64,000 bases of DNA from CAVRJC01 sp963721435 (GTDB lineage: Bacteria; Actinomycetota; Acidimicrobiia; IMCC26256; DASPTH01): positions 1-64,000 of the forward strand of contig CAVRJC010000003.1 of assembly GCA_963721435.1 (NCBI GenBank), read 5' to 3'. A model generated the notes under the pieces. The model worked only from the letters and a program-made list of their open reading frames with translations, ran no database searches and was not told the origin of the DNA. Both the position numbers and the translations under genes were made by a program. Shown here piece after piece: positions 26,294 to 34,345 of this stretch (positions are counted from its first letter, which is position 1; every line of letters begins with the position of its first letter).

Positions 26294-26324
26294 TTCGCGA
26301 GCCTGCCCGACAATCTGGCGTCAC

Positions 26325-26330
26325 TACCCT
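26325..26330 (+). promoter_or_regulatory. -10 hexamer TACCCT upstream of prfA
   Basis: TACCCT ends 7 bases before the prfA ATG at 26338. The surrounding 13-mer CGTCACTACCCTG recurs exactly before the gene at 41681. Confidence 0.5.
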
Positions 26331-26337
26331 GACGTCC

Positions 26338-27412
26338 ATGTTCGATCGCCTTGGCGAACTGGAGACCGAGCTCGAGAAGCTCGAGGCGAGGTTGTCGGAG
26401 ATCTACGCGTCCGGCGACCAGAACGCGCGCGCGCGAAGCCGGCCGTCGCCACGCCGAGATCAAGCCGATCGTCGACGCATACCGCGAGTACCGCGCCACG
26501 GAGGCGGATCTCGCGGACGCGCGCGAGCTGCTGGTGTCGGAGGACGACGCCGAGATGCGCGAGTACCTGCAGGCGGAGATCGACGCCAAGGACGCGCAGC
26601 TCACCGAGCTCGACGCGCAGCTCCGTGAGCTGCTGATCCCGCGCGACCCGGATGCCGGGCGCAACGTCATCGTCGAGATCCGCGGGGGAGAGGGCGGCGA
26701 GGAGGGCAACCTGTGGGCGGCCGACCTCTTCCACATGTACGAGGGCTACGCGGACCTGCATCGTTGGAAGGTCGAGGTCCTCGATCGCCAGCTCTCCGAC
26801 ATGGGCGGCTTCCGCGACATCACGTTCGTGGTCAAGGGCGACGACGCCTGGTCGCGGCTCAAGCACGAAGCGGGCGTCCACCGCGTGCAGCGTGTGCCGG
26901 TCACCGAGAGCCAGGGTCGCGTGCATACGAGCGCGGCGTCGGTCGCGGTGCTGCCGGAAGCCGAGGAAGTCGACGTCGACATCAACGAGCACGAGCTCCA
27001 GGTCGACGTCTACCGGTCGAGTGGGCCGGGGGGTCAGTCGGTGAACACCACCGACTCGGCGGTGCGCCTCACTCACAAGCCGACCGGCCTCGTCGTCACC
27101 TGCCAGGACGAGAAGAGCCAGCTCCAGAACAAGGAGAAGGCGCTGCGCATCCTGCGGAGCCGGTTGCTCGAGGCCGAGCGTGAGCGGCAGGAGGCCGAGA
27201 TGTCGTCCACCCGGCGCGATCAGGTGAAGAGCGGTGGCCGGTCCGACAAGATCCGCACGTACAACTACAAGGAAAACCGCGTCACCGACCATCGCATCGG
27301 GCTCACGCTGCACTCGCTCGACAACGTGCTCACCGGTCAGCTCGACGATCTCACCGATGCGCTGGCGGTGGCCGAGCGCGCCGAGCAGCTCGGCGGCGAC
27401 GGCCGCGCGTGA
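26338..27412 (+). CDS. prfA: peptide chain release factor 1 (frameshifted near 26430)
   Basis: Recognises UAA/UAG stop codons and releases the peptide. The first frame gives FDRLGELETELEKLEARLSE; the second continues from EAGRRHAEIKPIVDAYREYR to the end. Deleting one base in the alternating GC run at 26424-26435 gives NARAEAGRRHAE and 357 residues, the normal RF1 length. The RF1-type stop-recognition motif is PVTESQGRVHTSAASVAVLP (PxT), and SSGPGGQSVNTTDSA contains the catalytic GGQ. It lies directly before prmC, which methylates that GGQ glutamine. An essential gene, so a sequence error is probable. Confidence 0.94.
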
Positions 27413-27431
27413 TCGCGCTTTCCTGCTGACG

Positions 27432-28340
27432 GTGCGCACCTGGCGAGAGCTGCGTGAGCAGACGGAGCGGGAGCTGCGCGCGCTCGCGGTCGACGCGCCC
27501 GACTCCGAAGCGCGGTGGATGATCGAGCGCGTCTCGGGCTACGACGGCGTGGAGCTCGTCATGGGCGAGAGCGAGCCCGCCACCGACGCGGCGTCCGCGC
27601 ACGTCGACGACATGGTCGCGCGCCGCGCGCGCGGGGAGCCGTTGCAGTACGTGCTCGGGGAGTGGCAGTTCCTCGGCCTCGACCTGATCGTCGACCGGCG
27701 CGTGCTGGTGCCGCGTCCGGAGACCGAAGTGGTTGCGCAAGTCGCGATCGACGAAGCCGCGCGCCTCGGGGCGCGGCGTGGGCCGCCGGAGCCGTGGACG
27801 ATGGTGGACGACGCGTTCCCGCTCGTCGACCTCGGGACGGGATCGGGCGCGCTCGCGCTGGCGTTGGTCACGGCGCTCCCCGAGGTGCTGGTGTGGGCGA
27901 CCGACGCGAGCGACGACGCACTGGCCGTCGCCCGCGCCAACCTCTCCGGTACCGGAGTGGCCGCGACGCGCGTGCGGCTCGCGTCGGGCTCGTGGTTCGA
28001 CGCGCTGCCCGACGACCTGCGGGGCCGCATCCGGGTGATCGTGGCGAACCCGCCGTACATCGCGGAGCACGAGGTCGCCGACCTCCCTCGCGACGTGATC
28101 GAGTGGGAGCCCTACGGCGCGCTGGTCAGTGGCCCGACCGGTATGGAGTCCATCGCGGCCATCGTCGCGGGCGCGCCCGACTGGCTCGACACGGACGGAG
28201 GCGCGCTCGTCGTGGAGCTCGCGCCGCACCAGGCGTCGGACGCGAGCGAACGCGCACGAGCCGCGGGGTTCCACGAGGTCACGATCCGCGCCGACCTTGC
28301 CGGCCGCGACCGGGTGCTCGTGGCGCGGCTGTCTGGCTAG
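27432..28340 (+). CDS. prmC: release factor glutamine methyltransferase
   Basis: 302 residues. It methylates the GGQ glutamine of RF1 and RF2 using SAM. The N-terminal helical domain (RELREQTERELRALAVD...RARGEPLQYVLGEWQF) is followed by the methyltransferase domain with RVLVPRPETE, the SAM loop LVDLGTGSGALALAL and the catalytic VIVANPPYIAEHE. The GTG at 27432 is chosen 20 bases after the prfA stop; longer frames run through prfA. The genes prfA and prmC form the standard pair. Confidence 0.93.
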   Translation: MRTWRELREQTERELRALAVDAPDSEARWMIERVSGYDGVELVMGESEPATDAASAHVDDMVARRARGEPLQYVLGEWQFLGLDLIVDRRVLVPRPETEVVAQVAIDEAARLGARRGPPEPWTMVDDAFPLVDLGTGSGALALALVTALPEVLVWATDASDDALAVARANLSGTGVAATRVRLASGSWFDALPDDLRGRIRVIVANPPYIAEHEVADLPRDVIEWEPYGALVSGPTGMESIAAIVAGAPDWLDTDGGALVVELAPHQASDASERARAAGFHEVTIRADLAGRDRVLVARLSG

Positions 28341-28343
28341 CGT
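28338..28343 (+). promoter_or_regulatory. -10 hexamer TAGCGT upstream of the 73-aa gene
   Basis: TAGCGT overlaps the prmC stop codon and ends 8 bases before the ATG at 28352. No ribosome-binding site is seen. The gene may have its own leaderless transcript in addition to read-through. Confidence 0.35.
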
Positions 28344-28351
28344 TCCGAAAC

Positions 28352-28573
28352 ATGGCTGACGAGCTCGATGTCGACGCAATGATCGCCCGGTTCCGCGAGC
28401 GGGCGGCGGCAGTGAAGGATCGGCCGCTCCCGCCGGTTGCCGGTGCGGACCGCCAGCGCTTCGTCGAGCAGGCCCAGCGTGACTTCCAGGACTTCGCCAT
28501 CATCGGCGACGCCACCTGGGACTTCACCGACGGCGTCCTGACCCTCCGTGTCGACCTCGCGGGCGGCAACTGA
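28352..28573 (+). CDS. small conserved hypothetical protein, 73 aa
   Basis: Not recognised by name. The protein is acidic and amphipathic: ELDVDAMIARFRERAAAVKD, then PPVAGADRQRFVEQAQRDFQ and FAIIGDATWDFTDGVLTLRV. The end looks like a beta-hairpin. It has no signal peptide or membrane helix. The position, 11 bases after prmC, and a good coding frame with a clear ATG support a real gene. Its role is unknown, perhaps linked to translation only through its neighbourhood. Confidence 0.65.
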   Translation: MADELDVDAMIARFRERAAAVKDRPLPPVAGADRQRFVEQAQRDFQDFAIIGDATWDFTDGVLTLRVDLAGGN

Positions 28574-28578
28574 CGAGA

Positions 28579-28595
28579 ATATGGGTGACCCATAT
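28579..28595. promoter_or_regulatory. 17-bp perfect palindrome, probable VapB operator
   Basis: ATATGGGT-G-ACCCATAT is a perfect dyad in the expected -35 region. A further half-site, TATGGGTCAC, spans the -10 and start codon (28612-28621). Type II antitoxins usually repress their own operon by binding such dyads. Confidence 0.7.
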
Positions 28596-28608
28596 TGTCA
28601 TAGGTTGC

Positions 28609-28614
28609 TAGTAT
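28609..28614 (+). promoter_or_regulatory. -10 hexamer TAGTAT of the toxin-antitoxin operon
   Basis: TAGTAT ends 7 bases before the ATG at 28622, so the transcript is probably leaderless. The second operator half-site overlaps it. Confidence 0.5.
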
Positions 28615-28621
28615 GGGTCAC

Positions 28622-28864
28622 ATGAAGACGACCATCGACATCGCCGACGGGCTCCTCGAGGAGGCGAGGGCTGCGGCGCGTCGTCGTCATACGACGCTCC
28701 GTGCGCTCGTCGAGGACGGGCTGCGGCGGACGCTCGACGCGACCGACCCGGCGGCCTTCACGTTGCGAGACACGACGCTCCGCGGCGGGAGGGGGCTCGC
28801 GCCCGAGTTCAAGGATGCACAGTGGGACCGGATCCGCGACGTGATCTACGAGACGGGCACGTGA
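28622..28864 (+). CDS. VapB-type antitoxin (ribbon-helix-helix)
   Basis: 80 residues from the ATG at 28622; an in-frame ATG three codons upstream overlaps the -10 hexamer and is less likely. MKTTIDIADGLLEEARAAAR, then RHTTLRALVEDGLRRTLD is the ribbon-helix-helix DNA-binding part seen in VapB antitoxins (family DUF2191-like). The C-terminal segment (LRGGRGLAPEFKDAQWDRIRDVIYE) matches the region that wraps around the toxin. The stop overlaps the toxin start (GTGA), so translation is coupled and antitoxin is made first. Confidence 0.88.
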   Translation: MKTTIDIADGLLEEARAAARRRHTTLRALVEDGLRRTLDATDPAAFTLRDTTLRGGRGLAPEFKDAQWDRIRDVIYETGT

Positions 28865-29295
28865 TCGCGGTCGACACGAACGTGCTGGTCGCCGCGTCGC
28901 GTGACGACGCGCCCGGACACGAGTTGGCACGGCCCGCGCTCAGAGCGCTCGCCGAGGCGCCCGACGCGTGGGCGATTCCGTGGCCGTGCATGCACGAGTT
29001 CCTCGCGGTCGTCACGCACCCTCGGATCTTCGACCCGCCGACGAGTCTCGATCGCGCGCTCGATCAAGTCGACAGTTGGACCGAGTCGCCGTCGCTCGTC
29101 GTTCTCTCCGAGACCGTCAACTACTGGCCGCAGCTCCGCAGGGTGCTCGCAGCGTCGGATGTGATCGGACCCCGAGTGCACGATGCACGGATCGCCGCGC
29201 TGTGTCTCGTCCATGGGATCGAAGAGCTCTGGACCCAGGACCGCGACTTCTCGCGCTTCCCGTCCTTGAAGACGCGGAACCCGCTTGCCGCGTAG
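28861..29295 (+). CDS. VapC-type PIN-domain toxin
   Basis: 144 residues, predicted Mg2+-dependent ribonuclease that cuts tRNA or rRNA and stops translation unless bound by VapB. The four-acid PIN site is complete: Asp5 (IAVDTNVLV), Glu46 (PCMHEFLAVV), Asp108 (GPRVHDARIAAL) and Asp127/Asp129 (WTQDRDFSRF). The GTG start overlaps the antitoxin stop. The subtype with CMHEFLAVVTHPRIF belongs to the TA-system VapC group common in mycobacteria and relatives. The RNA target is unknown. Confidence 0.9.
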   Translation: MIAVDTNVLVAASRDDAPGHELARPALRALAEAPDAWAIPWPCMHEFLAVVTHPRIFDPPTSLDRALDQVDSWTESPSLVVLSETVNYWPQLRRVLAASDVIGPRVHDARIAALCLVHGIEELWTQDRDFSRFPSLKTRNPLAA

Positions 29296-29324
29296 CGCGC
29301 GCCACATCGCGCGGGGAGCAACCG

Positions 29325-29735
29325 CTACATCTGCTCGTCGAGGCGCTCGCCGGCGTCCATGTGCTGGAGCAGCGCGCGGTCGACGGCCACCCAGATCGTC
29401 TTGGAGAACGGGTAGAAGACGATCGGCAGGACGATCATCAGCGGAATGAGCACCGCCAAGATCGGCGCGACGGGGACCTTGGGAATGGTGAACGCGAGCG
29501 CGGTGATGAGTGCGATCGCAAACACCGCGGCGGTGAAGCCGATGTTGATCGCGAGCGCGCCGGCCCAGTAGCCCTCCTCGCGTTCGAAGTGCAGCCCGCA
29601 GCGCGGGCAGTCGTCGACGATGTCGAACCAATTGGTGAAGAGCAGGCCGGACCCGCAACGCGCGCAGTGCTTCGCGAACCCGCGCCGCATCATCTGGCCC
29701 TTGGACGCGGGTGCGACGGGTTGCATCACGTTCAC
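29325..29735 (-). CDS. DUF983 family zinc-ribbon membrane protein
   Basis: 136 residues. The N-terminus has a treble-Cys ribbon, CARCGSGLLFTNWFDIVDDC-PRC, typical of DUF983. EREEGYWAGALAINIGF follows, with two or three helices and FYPFSKTIWVAVDRAL at the end. The GTG at 29735 overlaps the upstream gene's stop (GTGA); an ATG three codons later is an alternative. The function is unknown; related proteins often sit near respiratory genes. Confidence 0.85.
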   Translation of the reverse strand: MNVMQPVAPASKGQMMRRGFAKHCARCGSGLLFTNWFDIVDDCPRCGLHFEREEGYWAGALAINIGFTAAVFAIALITALAFTIPKVPVAPILAVLIPLMIVLPIVFYPFSKTIWVAVDRALLQHMDAGERLDEQM

Positions 29736-31249
29736 GCGTCCATGATGTCGGGCGCGTCCTCCGCTTCGACCATCGGCCACACGGGGAGTCCGGGGACGGC
29801 CGAGTCGGGGCAGATCGAGCGGTAGCGACAGGTCCGGCACACTTCCGGATCGGCGATGCCGGCGTACACCGTCTCGGCGCGCATCGCTTCGACGGTCGCG
29901 CGCAGCTCTTCCTCGATCGCGTCGAGGTCGTCGGCGTCGGGCTCGAAAGGCTCGGGATCCTCGCGCACGTCGGGCGACAGGTGCTCGAACGCGATCCGCA
30001 GCCGGAGCCCGCGAACCTGTGCGATCGGCGCGAGCACCCACGCCTGGAGTCGCGCTTGGCGGTCGAGGCTGAGCTGCTCGCTCCACACCTGACCGGTCTT
30101 GTAGTCGCGCGCGTCGAGGATCCCGTCGTGCACCCACAACGCATCGATCCGCGCGGTGGCCATGAACGGCGGCATCGGCTTGCGGTGGAACCGCGCCCGC
30201 GTGATCTCGTGGCCGAGCGCGACCGCGTCGGTGGGGCAGCGGCGCGCGTGGTTGGTGAGCTCGGCGTGGACGCGCGTGTCGGTCTCGAAGCCGTTCGCCT
30301 CGAGCGCTTCCCGTACGTACGCGTCGTCCTGGCACGACCCGGAGCCGTGGATGAACCGCAGGAGATCGTGCACCTGCTGGCCGTGCACCGTGTTGCCGGA
30401 GCCGTCACTCGACGGGATCGAGAGCACGTACGCGTTGCGCCAGTCGCGGCGGCACCGGTGCCAGGTGTCGAGCCCGGTGGGCGTGAGCGAGACGATCCCA
30501 GGCAGAAAGTCACGGCGGCTGCCGTAGTGCGCGCCCGACGGGTGCTCCGGGCACGCGGCGACGTACCCGCACCCGCGACAGTCGTCACCGTTGCTCGCCA
30601 CGGGCTCGCGGGTGCGCTCGCGCACGATCTGCAGTCGCGCGTCGAGCCAGGTGGTCAGCTCGATCCGCTCGACTTCGGAGTCGACGACGCGCTCGCGCGC
30701 GATGCCGCTCACGAGGTCGGCCCACACGACGCGCAGTGGCGCGCCGTCGGCCCACTTGGTGAGCCGCAGCACCGCAGTGCGCACTGCTTCGAGCTCGAGC
30801 GGATCGGAGGGGACGCGCGCGCCGTCCCAGAGCGAGAACTGGCGGACCTCCTTGGCGCCGTCGGCGTCGACGACCGCGAGGTCGACCCAGCCGCCGACGC
30901 GCACCGCGCGTACCGGCGACACGGTCGGAGTGTCGAGGTCGTGGTCCTCGTAGCGCACCGCGCGGTCACCGAAGAGCTGCACGTACCAGTGCGCAGCCTG
31001 CGCGAGGACCGCGCGCTCCTCCGGCTCGAGGTCGGGGCCGATTCCCGCGAAGTCGCCGATCTCCGGTCGGCGCAGCTCGGCGTGCGTCTCCCGGGCCGCG
31101 GCGAGGAACGCGTCCCGGAGCCGTGACCGGTGCACCGGGTCGGGGGAGGCGTCGTCGCCCGCGAACGACTTCGCGAGCCTCCGTTCACACATGGTGTCGG
31201 CCCGCCGGAGAAGGTACGGAGTGACCTTCGGGAGCGCGCCACCATTCAT
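29732..31249 (-). CDS. tandem Cas4/AddB-like PD-(D/E)XK Fe-S protein, one half degenerate
   Basis: 505 residues with two equivalent halves. The N half has Cys21 and C224-x2-C227-x5-C233; the C half has Cys266 and C471-x2-C474-x5-C480. This matches the distant-Cys plus CxxCx5C arrangement of the 4Fe-4S clamp in AddB and Cas4 nucleases, with nearly equal spacing (203 and 205 residues). The C half has a plausible active site, ARIDAL (Asp369) and LDARDYKTG (Asp382, Lys384). In the N half the matching strand reads GGWVDLAV...EVRQFSLWDG, so the lysine is lost. It is probably a DNA-repair or recombination nuclease; no helicase partner is present. It is translationally coupled to the DUF983 gene. Confidence 0.75.
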   Translation of the reverse strand: MNGGALPKVTPYLLRRADTMCERRLAKSFAGDDASPDPVHRSRLRDAFLAAARETHAELRRPEIGDFAGIGPDLEPEERAVLAQAAHWYVQLFGDRAVRYEDHDLDTPTVSPVRAVRVGGWVDLAVVDADGAKEVRQFSLWDGARVPSDPLELEAVRTAVLRLTKWADGAPLRVVWADLVSGIARERVVDSEVERIELTTWLDARLQIVRERTREPVASNGDDCRGCGYVAACPEHPSGAHYGSRRDFLPGIVSLTPTGLDTWHRCRRDWRNAYVLSIPSSDGSGNTVHGQQVHDLLRFIHGSGSCQDDAYVREALEANGFETDTRVHAELTNHARRCPTDAVALGHEITRARFHRKPMPPFMATARIDALWVHDGILDARDYKTGQVWSEQLSLDRQARLQAWVLAPIAQVRGLRLRIAFEHLSPDVREDPEPFEPDADDLDAIEEELRATVEAMRAETVYAGIADPEVCRTCRYRSICPDSAVPGLPVWPMVEAEDAPDIMDA

Positions 31250-31322
31250 CCGCGGAGCGTAAGCCTCGGATCGCGGGAGGGTCCGTATCTAGACTGCGGA
31301 AGTTGCCGTCGCAGGAGCGCTC

Positions 31323-31766
31323 ATGCGGATAGCCATCGGCTCCGATCACGCGGGCTACCGCTTGAAGGAGCACCTCATCTCGGTCCTGCACGACGGCGGT
31401 CACGATGTGATCGACCTCGGCACGGGGTCCGAGGAGCCGGTCGACTACCCGCCGATCTGCGCCGGGGTGGGCCGCGAGGTCGCCGCCGGCCGCGCCGAGC
31501 GCGGGATCGTGCTGGGCGGGAGCGGCCAGGGTGAGCAGATCTCCGCCAACAAGGTGCACGGAGTGCGGGCCGCGCTCTGCAACGACCTCTACACCGCGGA
31601 GTACTCGCGGCGGCACAACGACGCCAACGTGCTGTCGATCGGCGCGCGCATCGTCGCCGAGGGGCTGGCCGACGAGATCCTGCGGGTCTGGCTCACCACG
31701 GAGTTCGAAGGTGGTCGCCACCAACGCCGGGTCGCCGAGATCCACGACATCGAAGAAGGTGGGTAG
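31323..31766 (+). CDS. rpiB: ribose-5-phosphate isomerase B
   Basis: 147 residues. Interconverts ribose 5-phosphate and ribulose 5-phosphate. IAIGSDHAGYRLKEHL, VDYPPICAGVG and SRRHNDANVLSIGARIV are RpiB signatures. The loop reads LGGSGQGEQISANKV. The Cys of the E. coli type is absent, and the Glu in GQGEQ is where the mycobacterial type has its catalytic base. A TAGACT hexamer lies about 30 bases upstream, and gcaggagcgc precedes the ATG. The stop shares one base with the glyA GTG. Confidence 0.95.
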   Translation: MRIAIGSDHAGYRLKEHLISVLHDGGHDVIDLGTGSEEPVDYPPICAGVGREVAAGRAERGIVLGGSGQGEQISANKVHGVRAALCNDLYTAEYSRRHNDANVLSIGARIVAEGLADEILRVWLTTEFEGGRHQRRVAEIHDIEEGG

Positions 31767-33040
31767 TGAGCGCTGAGTTCGACGCGTTGACCGCGACCGA
31801 TCCCGAGATCGCCGACATCATCCGCCGCGAGACCGCGCGCCAGAACACCACGGTGCAGCTGATCGCGTCGGAGAACTTCGTGTCGCCCGCGGTGCTCGCG
31901 GCCCAGGGCTCCGTGCTCACCAACAAGTACTCCGAGGGCTACCCGGGGAAGCGCTACTACGGCGGCAACGCGGTGGTCGACGATGCCGAGACGCTCGCCC
32001 GCGACCGCCTGTGCGAGCTGTTCGACGCCGACCACGCCAACGTGCAGCCGCACTCGGGCGCCAACGCCAACATGGCCGCCTTCCTCGCGCTGCTGAACCC
32101 GGGCGACAAGGTGATGGGCATGCGCCTCGACCAGGGTGGGCACCTCACCCACGGGTCGCCGGTGAACTTCAGCGGGCGCCTCTACGACTTCGTCGCCTAC
32201 GGCGTCGATCCCGAGTCGGAGACCCTCGACTACGACGAGATCCGCAAGCTCGCGCTCGACGCGCAGCCGAAGATGATCATCGCGGGCGCGACGGCGTACC
32301 CGAGGGTCATCGACTTCGCCGCGTTCCGCGAGATCGCCGACGTGTGCGGCGCGCTGCTGCTCGTCGACGCCGCGCACATCGCGGGCCTGATCGCGGGAGG
32401 TGCACACCCGTCACCGGTGCCGTATGCCGACGTCGTCACCATGACCACGCACAAGACGCTGCGCGGCCCGCGTGCGGGTGCGATCATCAGTCGCGCCGAG
32501 CACGGCGCCGCGATCGACAAGGCGGTCTTCCCCGGCATGCAGGGCGGTCCGTTGATGCACGTGATCGCGGCGAAGGCGGTCGCCTTCCGCGAGGCGCTGC
32601 AGCCGTCGTTCTCCGACTACGCGGCTGCGATCGTCACGAATGCCGCCGCGCTCGCGGCCGCGCTGGCCGACGAAGGGTTCCGCATCGTGTCGGGTGGCAC
32701 CGACAACCACCTCATGCTCGTCGACCTGCGGCCCTTCGGCGTCACCGGGAAGGTGGCGCAGGAGGCGCTCGACCGCGCCGGGATCACCTGCAACAAGAAC
32801 GCGATCCCGAACGACCCCGAGAAGCCGTTCGTCACGAGCGGGTTGCGCCTCGGTACCGCCGCGGTCACGACCGCAGGGATGCGCGAGGCGGAGATGGGGG
32901 AGATCGCGGCACTGATCGCCCAGGTGCTGCGCAAGACGGGCGACGAGCACATCGCCGGCGACGTTGCCAATGATGTGATGGAGCAGGTCAACGACCTGTG
33001 CGCGCGCTTCAGGCCCTACCCCGACCTGTTCGAGCAGTAG
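31766..33040 (+). CDS. glyA: serine hydroxymethyltransferase
   Basis: 424 residues, a PLP enzyme that makes glycine and 5,10-methylene-THF from serine. IASENFVSPAVLAAQGS, TNKYSEGYPGKRYYGG and the PLP lysine in VTMTTHKTLRGPRAG are diagnostic. AGITCNKNAIPND and TSGLRLGTAAVTTAGM are conserved C-terminal blocks. The length is normal. The GTG starts in the last base of the rpiB stop. rpiB-glyA-WecA-type gene order upstream of the ATP synthase genes is common in actinobacteria. Confidence 0.97.
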   Translation: MSAEFDALTATDPEIADIIRRETARQNTTVQLIASENFVSPAVLAAQGSVLTNKYSEGYPGKRYYGGNAVVDDAETLARDRLCELFDADHANVQPHSGANANMAAFLALLNPGDKVMGMRLDQGGHLTHGSPVNFSGRLYDFVAYGVDPESETLDYDEIRKLALDAQPKMIIAGATAYPRVIDFAAFREIADVCGALLLVDAAHIAGLIAGGAHPSPVPYADVVTMTTHKTLRGPRAGAIISRAEHGAAIDKAVFPGMQGGPLMHVIAAKAVAFREALQPSFSDYAAAIVTNAAALAAALADEGFRIVSGGTDNHLMLVDLRPFGVTGKVAQEALDRAGITCNKNAIPNDPEKPFVTSGLRLGTAAVTTAGMREAEMGEIAALIAQVLRKTGDEHIAGDVANDVMEQVNDLCARFRPYPDLFEQ

Positions 33041-33052
33041 GCGAACCAGCTC

Positions 33053-34231
33053 TTGCCCAACTACATCCTCGTTGCGGGGATCGCCGCGGTCGTCACGTTC
33101 CTCCTCACCTTCGTGATGAGGTGGGCAGCACCACGGATCGGTGCCATCGCCATGCCTGGCCCTCGCAGCGTGCACACGACGCCGTTGCCGTCACTGGGCG
33201 GTGCGGCGATGTTCGTGGGCTTCCTCGTCGCGTTCGCGGTCGCGTCACAGGTCGACCAGTTCCGTGAGATGTTCACCGACAACACGGAGCCGGTCGGGTT
33301 GCTCCTCGCCGCGGCGGTGATGTTCCTCGTCGGCGCGATCGACGACATCCGCCCGGTGTCACCGCCCGCCAAGATCGCCGGCCAGGTGCTCAGTGGCAGC
33401 GTGCTGTCGCTGCTCGGCGTCACCATGCTGTTCTTCCGGGTGCCGTTCGCGAACTCCGAGTTCGTGGTGCTGTCGCCCGATCTCGCGCCGCTCGTGACGG
33501 TCATCGGTGTCGTGCTGCTCGCCAACGCGATCAACCTCATCGACGGCCTCGACGGGCTCGCGGCCGGCATCGTGTTCATCGCCGCCGGCGCGATGTTCCT
33601 CTACGCCGATCGGCTGTTCAAAGCCGGCCTCCTCGGTGGCTCCAACATGGCGCCGCTCGTTGCCGCGATCACGGTCGGTGTGTGCGCAGGGTTCCTGCCG
33701 CACAACTTCAGCCCTGCGCGCATCATCATGGGCGACGCGGGCGCGATGTTCCTCGGCTTGCTCATGGCCACGCTCGTGATCACGATCGGTGGCCGAACGT
33801 CGGACCCGTTCAGCGGCCAGACCTACTTCTACTTCGCGCCGTTGCTGATCCCGCTCGTGATCCTCGGCGTGCCGATCATCGACACCGCGTTCTCGTTCGT
33901 GCGGCGCCTGCTGAAGGGGCAGAACTTCGCGCAACGCGACGAGGAGCACCTGCACCACCGGCTCATGCGCATGGGCCACGGCCCGCGTCGCGCCGTGATC
34001 ATCCTGTGGGCGTGGACCGCGCTGCTGTCCGCGGTGGTGCTGCTGCCGACGTTCACCAACCGCGGCAACTCGCTGGTGCCGCTCGGCGTCGTGGGGATGG
34101 GGCTGCTGCTCTACGTCTACTTCCATCCGGGCGTCCGGAGCGTGCGCGAGGAGGCCGCGTTGGCGAAGGAGTCGGCGGCCTCCGACGACGTCGTTGCGCT
34201 CGACGAGCGCCGACGGAGGAAAAGCGGCTAG
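33053..34231 (+). CDS. WecA/TagO-type polyprenyl-phosphate HexNAc-1-P transferase
   Basis: 392 residues, a MraY/WecA superfamily membrane enzyme with about 11 helices. It links a UDP-sugar phosphate to polyprenyl phosphate, starting wall-polymer or arabinogalactan-like synthesis. FLVGAIDDIRP holds the Asp-Asp motif, ANAINLIDGLDGLAAG the catalytic Asp, and IIMGDAGAMFLG and DEEHLHHRLMRMGH the cytoplasmic loop that distinguishes WecA-type enzymes from MraY. The start is the TTG at 33053, 12 bases after glyA; no ATG or GTG fits better. The C-terminal 40 residues are charged. Confidence 0.9.
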   Translation: MPNYILVAGIAAVVTFLLTFVMRWAAPRIGAIAMPGPRSVHTTPLPSLGGAAMFVGFLVAFAVASQVDQFREMFTDNTEPVGLLLAAAVMFLVGAIDDIRPVSPPAKIAGQVLSGSVLSLLGVTMLFFRVPFANSEFVVLSPDLAPLVTVIGVVLLANAINLIDGLDGLAAGIVFIAAGAMFLYADRLFKAGLLGGSNMAPLVAAITVGVCAGFLPHNFSPARIIMGDAGAMFLGLLMATLVITIGGRTSDPFSGQTYFYFAPLLIPLVILGVPIIDTAFSFVRRLLKGQNFAQRDEEHLHHRLMRMGHGPRRAVIILWAWTALLSAVVLLPTFTNRGNSLVPLGVVGMGLLLYVYFHPGVRSVREEAALAKESAASDDVVALDERRRRKSG

Positions 34232-34257
34232 AAAGCAGAGTTCTGCGGGCCTCCGAG

Positions 34258-34287
34258 TTGCATCGCCGGAAATGCGTCCGCTAGTTT
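34258..34287 (+). promoter_or_regulatory. candidate ATP synthase operon promoter
   Basis: TTGCAT (34258-34263) and TAGTTT (34282-34287) are 18 bases apart, in the gap between the WecA-type gene and the first ATP synthase gene. The start codon is at 34346, leaving a leader of about 50 nt that contains GAGGGGGA. Confidence 0.4.
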
Positions 34288-34345
34288 GAGAAAAGATTCA
34301 CAAGCTCCCTGCGCAGCGACGCGCGGGGGTCTGAGGGGGAATCGT

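Noticed and set aside
28595..28600. TTGTCA as a -35 box for the toxin-antitoxin operon
   Set aside because: It is only 8 bases from the TAGTAT -10, far short of the needed 16-18, and overlaps the palindrome end.
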